DNA from: Rhizopus arrhizus
Taxonomy: Eukaryota; Mucoromycota; Mucoromycetes; Mucorales; Rhizopodaceae
Length of the DNA stretch: 64,000 nucleotides
Assembly (NCBI GenBank): GCA_024220505.1
Contig: JAKZZE010000007.1
Coordinates: forward strand, 558,001-622,000
Direction of reading: 5' to 3'
Below the pieces are notes generated by a model. It saw only the letters and a list, made by a program, of their open reading frames with translations. It searched no databases and had not been told where the DNA came from. Positions 36,218 through 48,579 of the stretch are shown here, piece after piece; the first letter of the stretch is position 1; each line of letters starts with the position of its first letter. A program made the translations under genes and the position numbers.

Positions 36218-38936
36218 TTAAGGCGCTTCTGCTCCAGAATTGCTTGCTACAAGTACTTGTTAAAAAAAAAAGGACTTCATAATGTCTACTGTAGACATAT
36301 ACCTGGTGTTTCTGGTCGCTGATGAGGAGAATACTGCATAGGTTCAGTCATCATTGGTCTTTGCATCATCACTGGTGGTCCTCCTGTGTTGCTAACCATC
36401 ATATCAGGTGGATAACGCATCATCATAGGGCCCCCTATTGTGATGAGGAATGTCTTTAGTTGTGCACCTACATTCAAATGAAGATCATATATTACCTTGA
36501 TATTGATATATCTGTGGAGGCATTCCTTGAGGAACAATATGTGATATTTGTGGTGAAGGGAATCCTTGAGAGAATGGTGACCCGTCTATTTATATTCATG
36601 AGTAATTGATAAATACACAAAGTGTATAATTTACGAGGAGATATATTGGTCATTTGAGGACTATTGGAAACAAACTACGCCGAAAGAAAAAAAGTCAATG
36701 TTGGTGTTTTTGTACTTTATGACTTACTTGAGGGTTCATATATGGACCACTACCTTGCTGAACATTCATTTGAGGCATGCCAGGAACATACTGATAAAGA
36801 AGGTTAAAATGGCATAAAAACATAACGATTGATTCGCTTACGTGAGGATATGGATATTGAGGGTATCCATATCCATATCCAGAGGACGCATATCCGTTGA
36901 ATGCATTTTCATCATAAAATTGATTGAATTGAACTCTATATGGCATATTACCAAATGGCCATGTTGGGCCAACAGAACTAGGACGATCATGTTTCTTTAA
37001 TAATGGAGGTTTAAAGGCGTCTTTCATAGTTATACAATCATTCGCCAATTCTTTTTTTAGATGCTTCCCTCCAAAGAATGAATTTTTCTCGTCACGGTAT
37101 GTTGCAGAAGTCAAAGTACTGCTTGGAACAAAGGCAGCGGCAGAAGGATTAGGCTTAAAAGAGGATGCCTTTGCGTTCAACTTAAAGCTTGTCCCAGAAT
37201 GAGAAGCTTTAGTCGCATTCTGATCTGTGTTACCTTCTGAAACTGGTGAAGGCGATTGAGCGGTGGCAGGGACAGCAACAGGAGAATTCTTTTTACTTGA
37301 TGCAACTGGTGTGGTTGCACTTGGAGAGGATTCTTGTTTTGGGCTACTTTCATCAGAAGGACTAGTCGATGGCGATGCACTGCTTGTATTCTTTTTTCCC
37401 GTTGATAATAACGGCACTAAATCTGCAGGAACTGGGACATTCAATTTGAAGGTTTGATGAAACATCTTTAATTTGGCCACTCTTTCCTCTATTTCTTTCT
37501 TTTGCAGAGCCTGCTTCTTGGCATGTAGCTTATCTTTTTCCTTTATGGCAAAATGCTTAAAAGTATCAGCAACTTCTGATTCGATTCTGTTTGTTTGCTT
37601 ATTCTCGTTCATCTGAAAAGAGAAAGTATTAAGTTTTTGAATCAATTATGTATTCTCAAATATTACTTTATCGTTTTCATCGGAATTCTTACGCAAAGGA
37701 GGTAGATTAGCAATAGGCGATTCATTAGACTTTGGTGGATTATTAGCGATGACCTTGTCTGTAACTGAAGCATTCTTTGTCTCTTTTTTGACTTGAGGTT
37801 GCTGTTTATTTTGTTGTTCTTGTTGTTGTTTACGAAGGGCTGGTGGTATGTATTTGTTATTATCTCGTACAACAGCACCGTACAGATCTTCTTCATCCAT
37901 GCCACTATCATTCATTAAAATTCCTCGTTCTTCCAGCATGTGTACATTGGTAGTAGAAATCTATAGAATAAACAAAGATATAAATATAGGATAGTGATAT
38001 TTTTTTCTTTTCATACTTTTTGTATTTCATTAGCCACTTTAATAGCATGCCTTTCACGATCCTTAAATCCAGGAGCTGATCGATTCAAAGGAGTGGTGTA
38101 GATCTCTTCATGAAAGTCAGTTTTTAACCCAAACAATTTTTCATTGACAGCAAATTGATCCCAAGCAGTTTCCCCAGATGATTCTAAATCGCCGTCTAAA
38201 AGATCCAAAGTATCATCTTCTTCACTTGGCGTCCATTTGTGTAATTCTCGCTCTTTTATTTCCAATCTTCCAGTGATATCCGTATCCGTCTTGAATTCTT
38301 CTAATGTTTTTTTTTTTAAAGATCATGAATTAGTATGTATACACTTATGCTCTTACTGTTACGTTCGGAAACATGGCTACTTTCATTTAAATTGACTTCA
38401 GTAATCGTAATTTCAACCAAATCCTTTGAATATATCAATAAAGTATTTATGATTGAGTTTGGATTGGTTCGATCTTTTTCAATGGGTGATTGAGGATCAA
38501 ATATCTTTTGAGCAAGGTTTAAAGCAATTGCTAAATCCCCTTCTGTAGAAGCTCCATGAAAAACTCCTCTAAATTTACACCCATCCTTTACTCTTGCCTC
38601 AACCACAGTACCCTTTAGAAAAATGACATTAACTCTTGTTTTTCATTTTACTTCTTCTTTTAGCTTGCTTCTTACAACCAAGTTTCCAAGTAAAAACAAC
38701 ATTCTGTCGTGCATTACTTTTTCGCAAGCTTGACTTTCCATATCATATTCTGTGATAGGTTGGCTATTGTTACGTGTTGCTGGGTTATTTGTCTGCCACT
38801 TTTTACTATTACTACTATCGTTATGGTTTATTATCTCACAATGAATGTTGTTCTTTTTTCAATTTAACCTCTGTCGTTTAGAATATTGGCCTGCGCCACT
38901 TTCCTGTTTCTTTCCTTGAGATTTTGAGAAGGACAT
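36218..38936 (-). CDS. PBP1: Ataxin-2/Pbp1 homologue
   Basis: RNA-binding stress-granule protein that contacts poly(A)-binding protein. About eleven exons: 38869-38936, 38676-38814, 38357-38612, 38017-38300, 37667-37960, 36842-37612, 36728-36790, about 36635-36675, 36496-36585, 36303-36434 and 36218-36246, about 720 residues. Start is MSFSKSQGKK. The Lsm-like (SM-ATX) domain has HDRMLFLLGNLVGTVVEARV and CKFRGVFHGAS. The LsmAD domain has WDQFAVNEKLFGLKTDFHEE and YTTPLNR. The PAM2 motif is LNAKASSFKPNPSAAAFVP, which binds PABP. The C-terminus is Pro/Met/Gln-rich. The exon 7/8/9 joins (36,585-36,790) leave the frame one base off, so one of these borders is wrong; exon 7 may end earlier with exon 8 skipped. 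Confidence 0.9.
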
Positions 38937-40015
38937 GAGATTCAAATATACTTTTTTTTTTGGGACAGCAACTCGATTAAAGTATTTGCTATTTGCTTGA
39001 TGTACAAAAAACAGTAAGAAAAGCAGAAGAACAGTTGAAAAAAATATGACAGGATTTAGTTTTATGCTAAACAAGAGATTACAATTTTTGAAACAACGAC
39101 CTTCGGAATATAAAAATGAAGTAAATAAATGCAGAGTAAATTTCTGCAGTTTTTTTTTTTAACTAAATTCAAAAACATCACACTTGAAATTTATTACTAT
39201 TGCCTTCACGATATTACACTAACTAAATGTTTTATTTCAACACTGAAACATATAAAAGTATCTCAAAGACAATTCCTTTTAAAATTGTTTTACTATTTGA
39301 CACATCGGTCATTTTTAGATTAAATCTGAAGCTGGTAGCTTTTAAAATATGTGTATTTCTTGAGCACAGAATAAGGAGATAGGGCACAATTGAATAACGA
39401 GTCATATTCTGTTGGATTATCTCAAAGTGATTGGTATATGATATAAATCAAGGGATATTTTATGATACTGTATATATCATCCTAACGATAAAATGTAATT
39501 CTTCTTGGTATAATATACGAGCATGTATGATTTTATCATAACTGAGATATCTCAAAGATATGAACAAGGTAAGCGCAAGTTATGTAATGGTCTTACACAA
39601 TTAAATTCTGTTGTGCTAAATATACAATTTATTACTTTTCCTAAAACTACAAGTATGTCTTTTTATACATCATTTACTAATCAGTAGTGAGCCTATAGAT
39701 TGCATTTCAATCAGAAAGTATGTCAAGAACGTATTTAAATTCTAAATACATTTTGATGAATCTCCCTTTTCTTTTTTTTTGTTTTGTTTTTACAAAATGG
39801 ATAACATCTTTATTCTTTGGGATATTTCGGTCGTGGCCTTGAATAATGCACTGCTTATTACTTGATAAGATAGTTTACTGAATTTGTTTAGCAAAAGCAA
39901 AGGCAGCTAACGGTATATCCCTCTTCAATCCGTCTTTTAATTGGCAATCCCTTGAGTGTTTAATGTCGCTACTTATCTTTGATATAGCATTATATCCTTT
40001 AAAGAGATGTTTGAA

Positions 40016-40068
<53 letters not shown>

Positions 40069-41987
40069 TTCCTCATTTCACACAAACAAGAATATCAAGC
40101 GTTTGCTAAAATTTGAATTGATAAAACAAGAGAATCTTATACGAAATGTTAACCTTGGTGTTTTCATCATGTTTTTTTTTGTGGTTATTTTGTAGAATGC
40201 TTGAACATTTAAGAGAGTGAAATAGTTGCTGCCAATAGTTTTGTATTGAACGTCCAATCGAATTTTGCTCAAGTGATAATTGTGAGGTTACGATTGAATC
40301 TTACACATCAAACACATGCATCTTTGTGAGGGGTTTTTTGAGTGGTTCATGAATAGACTTGCTTATTTTATTTTTTTTCATAAATAAGAATACATAATGG
40401 GCTGAACCTGACAGATGTACAAATTGACTTGTTTTGGAATATTTTCAAAGTATCGCCTGTAAACAAATTCATGAAAGCAAATACATCTCATTATGCTTGC
40501 TGCTTCTATCAATAGTTCCTTTCATAGAATGTTCTCCCTATAATAAATTGCTAAGCTCAAGCTAAATTTATTCTTTTTACAGCTTGATGGTCATACATTT
40601 ACCAAGAAAGAATTAGGACCTGATTGGTAGATGTGCTTTGAATTAATAGAAATTGTTAAAGAAATGAGGATTGTATTCACTGAATAAAAGTTTTTTTAAT
40701 CAATTGCATAGTATTGGCCCTACAAGAGATAGAAAACAAATTGGGACTACTGTTTTTACAGTATCTCTGATTCAATAGTCCTTGACGATGGTTGATACCA
40801 TTGTCTATCTAAACAAACATCTTACTTCCTGTTTCTCACCTTGCTAAAATGATATTGGCTTATAAAAGAAATTGTTGAGCAAAGTCGAAATGGATGTGTC
40901 TGTTTCTAATTGATAACAAGTGATCAAATTAAATTTGGAGGTTTAAAACACACCAGCTACATCTACCTTTTTGTCCTTTAATACCTATACAGATTTGATA
41001 GCTGTGATAGATTTTGGACTGTGTTGATACATAAGTAAACGATGAATAGTTGGATGACTAAAGTAGTTTTTATTCCTAATTGAATTTTTTTTTAGTTTTC
41101 CTTAAGAGTTCAATAATACAGAGGATTTCTTATATTCTTTTGGGTCATCAATTCCAAGTCTAGAAATGAAAAAGCTCTGTGAATGAAACGATTTTAGAGT
41201 TAGTTGAACTATTTAAACCAAGTTTCTTATCAACGTATTTATCCTCTTCTTTTTTTTGATGAATCCTAATAGTTTATCACAACAAAAATGAACACTGTTT
41301 TTTCCTTCTTTGGGTTCATATTCCAACAGACTCGCATTACTCTTGGGTACCACTACACAAAATTGATCACAGCTATAGGTTTAAAAGGCTGTAATTCTAT
41401 TTTATAAAGAAAAATGAAGGATTTCAAAATTATGATTGTTCTTTGAAGGCTTGATATTTCTCTTTCAGCTGATAAATCAGCTTACTTTTTGCGTTACATT
41501 CAGTTTCAATCATAATTCAATCGATTTCATTAAATACATTTAAACTTCTTCTTCATCTATGGTTTTAATCTATTTTATTTTAAGCTAAAGAGTTATGTGA
41601 AATTTATCTCTTTTTTTTTTTTTTTTCTCATTTGATTGAGAACTTTGCAAGTTTGTTTATCACTCTTGTACTAATCTAAAGATGTGCAAATTGTTTCGAA
41701 AAAAAAAAAAGTGTACTTGTGATGAGATATGAAGGGCCTTGTGATAAATTCACATTTTTCACTTGCAAGTACTTTCTTTTTCTTTTACTATCCATTGTAC
41801 CTTTTTTCTATTCTTTTTTTTTTTTCCCTTTTTTTCCTTTTTTCAGTAACCTCGGAAGTACAGAGTAGATCCAACCAATCAAAAAGAAAGTTTTGTAAAA
41901 AAAAATAATCTCGTGTTCTATTGTATTATAAGAATAACAATCAAGATTTTCTTTTTTTCTTTTTTTCTCTTTTCTTTTAATTAAAAT
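38937..41987. other. Long intergenic region between divergent genes, about 3 kb
   Basis: AT-rich DNA between the ataxin-2 homologue and the CBS-PB1 gene. It contains a 47-nt T run and, just before 41,988, long C/T-rich stretches (41,770-41,980) that are probably promoter sequence. No ORF longer than about 64 codons and no known motif. Confidence 0.5.
40019..40065 (+). repeat. 47-nt poly-T tract
   Basis: Unbroken run of 47 T. This could be the A-tail of a retroposed sequence in inverse orientation or simple slippage; no retroelement coding sequence is seen next to it. Confidence 0.9.
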
Positions 41988-44310
41988 ATGTCCATTGCAC
42001 CTTCTAGTAAATCGAAATCAAGTAGAATACCAACTTCTTTAAATACTACAATTCATTCAACTGTTGAACCTGATATGTTATCTGTTTCAAGTAGACAAAG
42101 ACAATCCAAAAAAGATGAAGTAAGTTATAGGATAAATAAAGAAAAAGTAAACCAAATATTATTTAGGCTATTCGTAAAAAGATTGAACAAGAATTATCAA
42201 AGAAAAAAGGAAATTCAACTCGTATCAGACAAACCAGAAAGATCGCAGGCACCGTTTCTGCTCTCCGACCTGCACAGGCCTTGACTGTTCGAGAAAGTAT
42301 CTTGGTCATTGAGGCCGCTCAACTGATGGCTGCAAAGAGAAGTGATTGTGTGTTGGTAGTAGATGAAGAAGAGCATCTAAGTGGTATTTTTACTGTAAGC
42401 ATCATACGATCAAAGGCATCACACATCTTATTTTATATTAGGCAAAAGATTTAGCTTATAGAGTAGTTGCAGATAACTTGGATGCAAGGTAAATTATTAA
42501 ATTGATTTACATCTTCTTATTTCTTTTTATACTTGAAAGGGCAATTACTGTTTCTGATATCATGACAAGAAATCCAATGTGTGTTACTGCTGATACTTCT
42601 GCTCAGGACGCTTTGAACTTGATGGTCTCTCGTGGATTTCGTCATTTGGTAAGAAGCAAAAAAAAAAAGAAGGGGGGGGGGGGAAATCGAACCATTTTTT
42701 TTTTAAAAAAAAAAAAAAACCTTTATAGCCTGTTTGTAATGAAGAAGGGGATATATTTGGATTATTGGATATAACAAAATGTATTTATGAAGCTTTACAT
42801 AAGATGGAAAAGGCTTACGGTTCATCACGTAAATTATATGATGCATTAGAAGGCGTAGAACGTGAATGGGCCAATAGTCCTGTTCAATTAGTTCAATATA
42901 TGGAAGCACTCAAAGATAAAATGTCTTGTCCTGACTTAACCACCGTACTTGATCACGCTGGACCTGTTCAAGTAACAATGAAGGCTCAAGTAAGAGAAGT
43001 AGCAAAGTTAATGAAAGAGTATCATACAACAGCAGTTCTTGTTATGGATCATGGTGGATTGGCTGGTATTTTTACTGTAAGAAATAGAGAAAGAAGGATT
43101 GAATGTGTTTTCTTATTTTTTTATAGTCAAAAGATATTGTGTTGAGGGTGATTGCTGCTGGTCTTGCTCCTGATAGTTGTTCAGTTGTACGTGTGATGAC
43201 ACCTCATCCTGATACAGCTTTACCTTCAACAAGTATTCTTGATGCACTCAAGAAGATGCATGGTAATTAAGAAAGAGAGGGTGTAAAGATGATTTATAAT
43301 AATGTTTTATAGATGGACACTATTTGAATTTGCCTGTTCTAGATGAAGACAAGAACATTGTAGGATTGATTGATGTCCTTCGACTTACTTATGCTACTTT
43401 GGAACAGGTAAACAATAACAATAATACAAAGTATGTAAGTTAATTTTGGGTTCTATCACAGATAAATAGTATCGAAGGAAATCAAGGAGATGGATCCAAA
43501 TTTTGGCATAGTATTGCAGGAGGTGATCAAACAGAGAGTGATTCAGTCATTTCAGAATCGCTATCTCACGCAGCCAATTCACCTTTATTTCAAAACGAAC
43601 ATGCCATCTTACCCATGCCAGGTCATGCCCCGACTTATACTGGACTGGGTTATTCGGAACTTACACCAGCTGATTCAGCTTCGGGAATACATGACAATGA
43701 CAATACCTCAACCGTTTCATCTCACGTCAACAACACCTTTTCCTTCAAATTCAATTATGCCAACAAGACACATCGATTTCGTCATGACATTGGTAACTTT
43801 GCAAACTTTTTAGAAACCATTCAACAAAAGATCATGACCGAACATCTATCCCTTTCGCAATCTTATGTGGCTGTTCACCACAAGGAGGATGAGAATTGGT
43901 TGACAGTGGCTTATGTGGATGATGAGAACGACCAAGTCTTGATGACATGCGATTCAGATTTGATAGATTCAGTGCAAATAGCTAAAAAGGCTGGAATGGA
44001 CCGTGTTCGACTCTTTGTTCATGATTCAATGGCTGAAGATCAAAGTAGCATAATAGATCAGCAGCAATTGACGATAGAACAGCCTGTTACACCACCTGTG
44101 ATACCAGAGCCAGTGATTCAAAAGAAACCAGTGAAGCGTAAAGAGAATACGGAGGAAAAGGACAGGGTGAGTGTAGAAAAGAAGAAGAGACATGTTAAAC
44201 CCGAATACGATTTACCTATCCCTCAAGACTTGGTGCTACCAGCAGCCATCACTTTTCTTGGTGTTGTCATCTTGGGTGTATTTACTATCTCAAGGTTATC
44301 AGCAAAATAA
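41988..44310 (+). CDS. CBS- and PB1-domain protein with C-terminal membrane anchor
   Basis: Fungal protein of the Mug70-like type. Eight exons: 41988-42119, 42167-42394, 42442-42488, 42540-42648, 42729-43076, 43127-43262, 43313-43407 and 43462-44310, giving 647 residues. Four CBS motifs in two pairs: residues about 75-205 (SDCVLVVDEEEHLSGIFTAK, ITVSDIMTRNPMCVTADTSA, GDIFGLLDITKCIYEAL) and about 260-365 (TAVLVMDHGGLAGIFTSKDI, VVRVMTPHPDTALPSTSILD, GLIDVLRLTYATLEQ). CBS pairs usually bind adenine nucleotides. A PB1 domain (about 456-556) gives possible dimer contact. A basic stretch precedes a single helix (622-644, LPAAITFLGVVILGVF), so the protein is probably tail-anchored. Intron 4 holds stacked A, G, T and A runs. 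Exact role unknown. Confidence 0.9.
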
Positions 44311-44466
44311 CCAAATTATTTATAGTTGTACTAAAAAACCAATTCCCTCTTTTTTAAATAATAATCATGATGCTAATAATAAATTAAATCTATTATAAAC
44401 TCTCATCCATTCTCTCTATACTTTATAAACAAAATAACAATTTTCAAAATCATCCATTGATTTATT

Positions 44467-46230
44467 TCAAGGTGGTAAGGCTGCTTCACCTAATTGAAGG
44501 GTAGATGGTTCCTTTTTAGAAGGTGTCTTTGGGAATAAGTTTGGACTAATTGGAATAATCGGGCTCATCGGTTCCTTTACAATTTCGCCACTTGCTCCCA
44601 AATTCAGAGCGCCCAACTTTCGAATGGAAGCCGACTTTTTTAATTTGGGTCGGTGTGTGTCTACAGCATCGATATCCACTTTATAAAATAGGATGAATAA
44701 TGCAAACATAAACATAATTTATACAACTTTACCTTTAAATCTTTTTTCTTCAGATCCATATGCTTTTGGAGTTAGTTCAATAACAGTATGAAGAGGTATT
44801 TTGATATAAGGTAAATCTTCATGCTTATAATTCATAAAGTAAGCATAGATACATCTCAAGATAGCCTGATGACCAATAATCAATATATTCTCATGTCTTT
44901 CTAATTCCATAATAATAGGCTCTAATCTAAGCACAACATCTCTGTATGACTTTTTGTAATGTTATATTTCCATATTGCTCTTCGTACGTTATTCATTTAC
45001 CTCTCCTCCTCTGTATCGATAGTTAAACTTGTCTTCATCTCTATTTGCAAAATCCTCTGGATATTTTTGCTTATTGAAAGCGATAAGTACAGTGCGATAG
45101 ATACAACATGAATGTATTTACTTCGATTTCTTCATATGTCATTCCATCACATACCCCAGCATCCAATTCATCCAACGCCTTCCACTGTAGCTTTGGATAG
45201 TTCAAGTTTTGACTTGTTTCAATCGTCCTTTTTAATGTAGATGTCCACACAGTTAACGGCTGATCACCTAAATTCGTTTTAATCAACTCTGGCAATTTAT
45301 CCGCATACATTCTTCCTCTTTCCGATAAAGCTGAATCACCTCCAATCTTTCCCAACAGGTTGTATTGTGATTCACCATGTCTACTAAAGTAAATTTTTCT
45401 TGGAGCGATATGTAGATTCATTAAATAATAAACAATTCTTGATTCTAAGTATCCTTGAATCATATTAATCACATTTTGGCTTCCAACATTAATTAATTTA
45501 ATATAAGTCAACTCAGGCTCTGTGATCGTCTCATATTGTTCCTTGTAGTGATCAATACGCGCCATGAAATCAATAGCTGCCTCATCTGGATCCGTGTCTG
45601 CATAGTCAGGAGAGGATAGTTTGACATCCTTAATGTTGGCTAAAATCAACTCTTCATCTTGACAGATAGACTCAATAAACAACACCTGAATATCTTCTTT
45701 ACCTAGCTTATCGCATAGCCAGCGACGTCTTGCCATTGTACTGTTTGTGGCATCGTAGATTGCTACAATGCCTTGATCTTCATTAAACCAGCGAATCATA
45801 TCTTCTAGCGCTGCTGCTGCTGCTTCTCTTCTTTGTTGCTCTCCCAAGGTGTTGTGGGGATCAAAAAAGGTATGTGGTAAATGAGCCCCGTGAAGCTTGC
45901 GTCGATAGTTACCCACGTTAAAAACTTTTGTATTAATTCCTAACCATGTGAGATATCTGCAAACTGTTTCAAAGATAAGCAAAAATAAGACGTCTTGATT
46001 TGATTCGTTGTCAAACCTTTTTGAGAAATATAGGTTTTCCCTCTGGCAGGCAATCCTACCATCTAATGCAATATAATAAAAATAAGCTTATCTTTTAACA
46101 CGATCAAGATCTTTATATATTTACAACACACGCAATACGTAAATCTAGAATGATTTTATAAAAAAAAAGGATATTTATTTTTAGTTATCCTCTTGTATGT
46201 TTATTTTATTATCTCTTTACTTGAACTCAT
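44467..46230 (-). CDS. 6-phosphofructo-2-kinase / fructose-2,6-bisphosphatase
   Basis: Bifunctional enzyme that sets fructose 2,6-bisphosphate and so steers glycolysis versus gluconeogenesis. Seven exons: 46221-46230, 46125-46144, 46017-46062, 45122-45963, 45001-45069, 44733-44949 and 44467-44678, giving 471 residues. Two tiny exons (10 and 20 nt) encode MSSNLRIACV, continuing into [13 protein letters not shown] (Walker A). Kinase marks: [16 protein letters not shown] and [14 protein letters not shown]. The bisphosphatase half has [11 protein letters not shown] with the catalytic His, [31 protein letters not shown] and [14 protein letters not shown] with the second His, so both activities look intact (unlike yeast Pfk26, which lost the His). 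The tail has several Ser/Thr-Pro sites. Confidence 0.95.
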
Positions 46231-48489
46231 ATCTAAAAGACAAGCTAAATAATAGCAACAAGTAAAAAAAAATAAATGGAAAGCACTAATTTTTTTTTTT
46301 ATTTTACTCTATTAGTAAGCCAATCATATCATTTAGATTTAAAAAGTGCTTTATTGTGCAGTTTTAGGCACAAACTTTTGCGCCCCGACCATTGCTTATT
46401 TTATCGCCCTCTGATTCAAAATATAATACAAAAAAAAAAATACTTAAAGATAGGATGCATTCTGATAGAATAGAGATATTCAACAAAAAGAATCAGTGAT
46501 AACCTTCATTTTAAATGATGCGATATTCATCGATTGTTTTAAGAGCTGTCTTTAAAAAAATAGTTCTCTTGAATAACGGCTAGCAATACGGCCCTTACAT
46601 TGCCATAACTGAGGTCTTTAGATGATCATCTTAATAATGTGCCAAGCAACGTAGGGCTTGAGATTACGAGTACAGTTCATCGAATTAGAGATGAAGATAT
46701 AACTAATCCAATTGCGATATGTACGATATATTTAATGTAGATAAAATATCACAAATCTTTTCACACTTGGCTTATTACAAATAAAAGCCTCAAACGAAGT
46801 GAGTCTGTTGGAGCTTATTGTCTTGTCGATGATGTACTTCTTTAATGTAGACCATCAATTTTAGTGTTTGATGGGTCTTCATTTGTAAGTTTCAGTTTTT
46901 GCTTCAAAATTTTCTATACATCTAAATAACCGAATAGTCCGAGATTGTTCCAAAATTAAGCAGGTGAATTCTTAAGTGGTGAAAAATTGTTTATTAATCG
47001 AGTGAAAAGCATTTTGGCTATCAACTTCAAGCATTTTACTAGAGTGAAGCAGCTTTGTTCCATTGGATAAAAACTTAGTAATTATGCCTCGCCCTTATGT
47101 CACCACAAAATAAGCTAAAATAAAACCCATTCAAGAAGGTTGCAGTCTGGTATATATGCGAAAAAACCGCAAGTTGATCTTGATGAGCTTTTACGATTAT
47201 TGAATTTTGTATTTTTCGGCAGGGAAAGTTGGATAGTGAACGAATATTGACAAGGAAGTATAATGAGACTTTTTTTTTGGATTCTTTTGTTTATAAAGTT
47301 GTTTTCGGCGTGATGGGGCTGATTAGTTTGACTCTTGTTGATTGTTAGATATTAATTATAGATACACCTTGTAGAGCCTTATTGTACTGGCACTTAAGCT
47401 GTACTTGAAGTCAAAGACAAATCATGGATGAGGTGAGACATAGCGAACTGGTCTGTACAACGCTGGACTAAGCCTGATTTAACGGTTGCTTTTATATAGT
47501 TTATCAGTAAGGGTATACTATATTTCTTTCACCTTTTTAGGAACTTGGTCCTGGTTTTCTATTGTGATATTCGTATCGACTGCAATTGTATTAGAGCGGT
47601 AAAAATGAGCAAAGCAAAAATCAGCAAGAATTCAACTATTTATCAGAATTTCTATGCTGAGAAGATAATGAGATTGTAAGTTTGTAGAGAAAATACAGTG
47701 GTGATTGTACGAAACCTCTTTTTAAACTTGAGAATTTTATAGTAAAATTGCTGTAATACTATAGTATTGTATCTCAACAAAAATAAAATTTTATTTCTAT
47801 TTTTCAGTTTGATGCTCGCCATCTCCCTGGATAAGTTTGATTTTAGCTTATTCCTTAATTTAATAAGTAAAACATACTATATGACAAGTTATAAAAAATA
47901 AATCAAGCAATTTCTGAAAGCCAGAGAATTTGAAAGTTCAAAAAGGGACAAGTCGACAGTAAAAATGGACAAGTGAGTAATAAATTAAGAGCAAGTTAAT
48001 GATAAATGCTGTATATACAAAGGCACGGCTTTGATTCAAATAGAAGACGATTCAATCATACAATAAAGAGTTGAAGTGATTTATGAAAAGTAAGGAGAAA
48101 TATCAATTGATGATTTATGAAAGCAGACGAAAAGGTATAAAAGGGAGTATAATTTTGTAAGGTGTACAATTGTAAAAATATTGCATAGCATTCCTTTATT
48201 TCTTTTAATGCGGTATCCCGGAATCCCTTATAGAATAAAAGATAAAGAAAAAACGAAAGAATACTAGTTGATAATTGGGTGCTCGTGGCAGCTTTTTTGC
48301 CGGTACATTTGTATTAATGAATTACTGGAAGTATTTTATAGAACAGTATAATCCCATACTTTGTTTAAATAGGAGATTTGGTATCATAACTGAGCTTAGC
48401 ACGCTGATCTTCTTTAAATGGCGTGTCTCTGTTACTCATAGATGGTGATAGAAGGCTGATCCTCAGAGAAGAAGGATGCGGAGAGAGAA
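46231..48489. other. Intergenic, about 2.2 kb, with decayed coding traces
   Basis: Region between the PFK-2 gene and the MAPKKK gene. Most is AT-rich. A stretch near 46,970-47,265 reads as protein with few stops (listed separately). A TATA-like GGTATAAAAGGGAG near 48,133 may be a promoter or a retroelement end. Confidence 0.4.
46970..47265 (+). pseudogene. Degenerate coding fragment, unknown
   Basis: In one plus-strand frame this 300-bp stretch reads LSGEKLFINRVKSILAINFK, then HFTRVKQLCSIG, and after two stops YAKKPQVDLDELLRLLNFVF. There are few stops and the amino-acid mix looks like protein. It is probably an old mobile-element gene, but I cannot name the family. Confidence 0.35.
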
Positions 48490-48579
48490 ATGTCGGTCAT
48501 TGAATCTGCTTTCCCTTTTGATGAAAACGCACTTTTTGTGAATGTCTATGTGCCTGTATGCGTGTTATTCTCCTACATC

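Noticed and set aside
48490..48579. Upstream Met start of the MAPKKK
   Set aside because: Adds a hydrophobic stretch not typical for the family; the Met at 48,580 begins the usual Ser-rich N-terminus. Not excluded.
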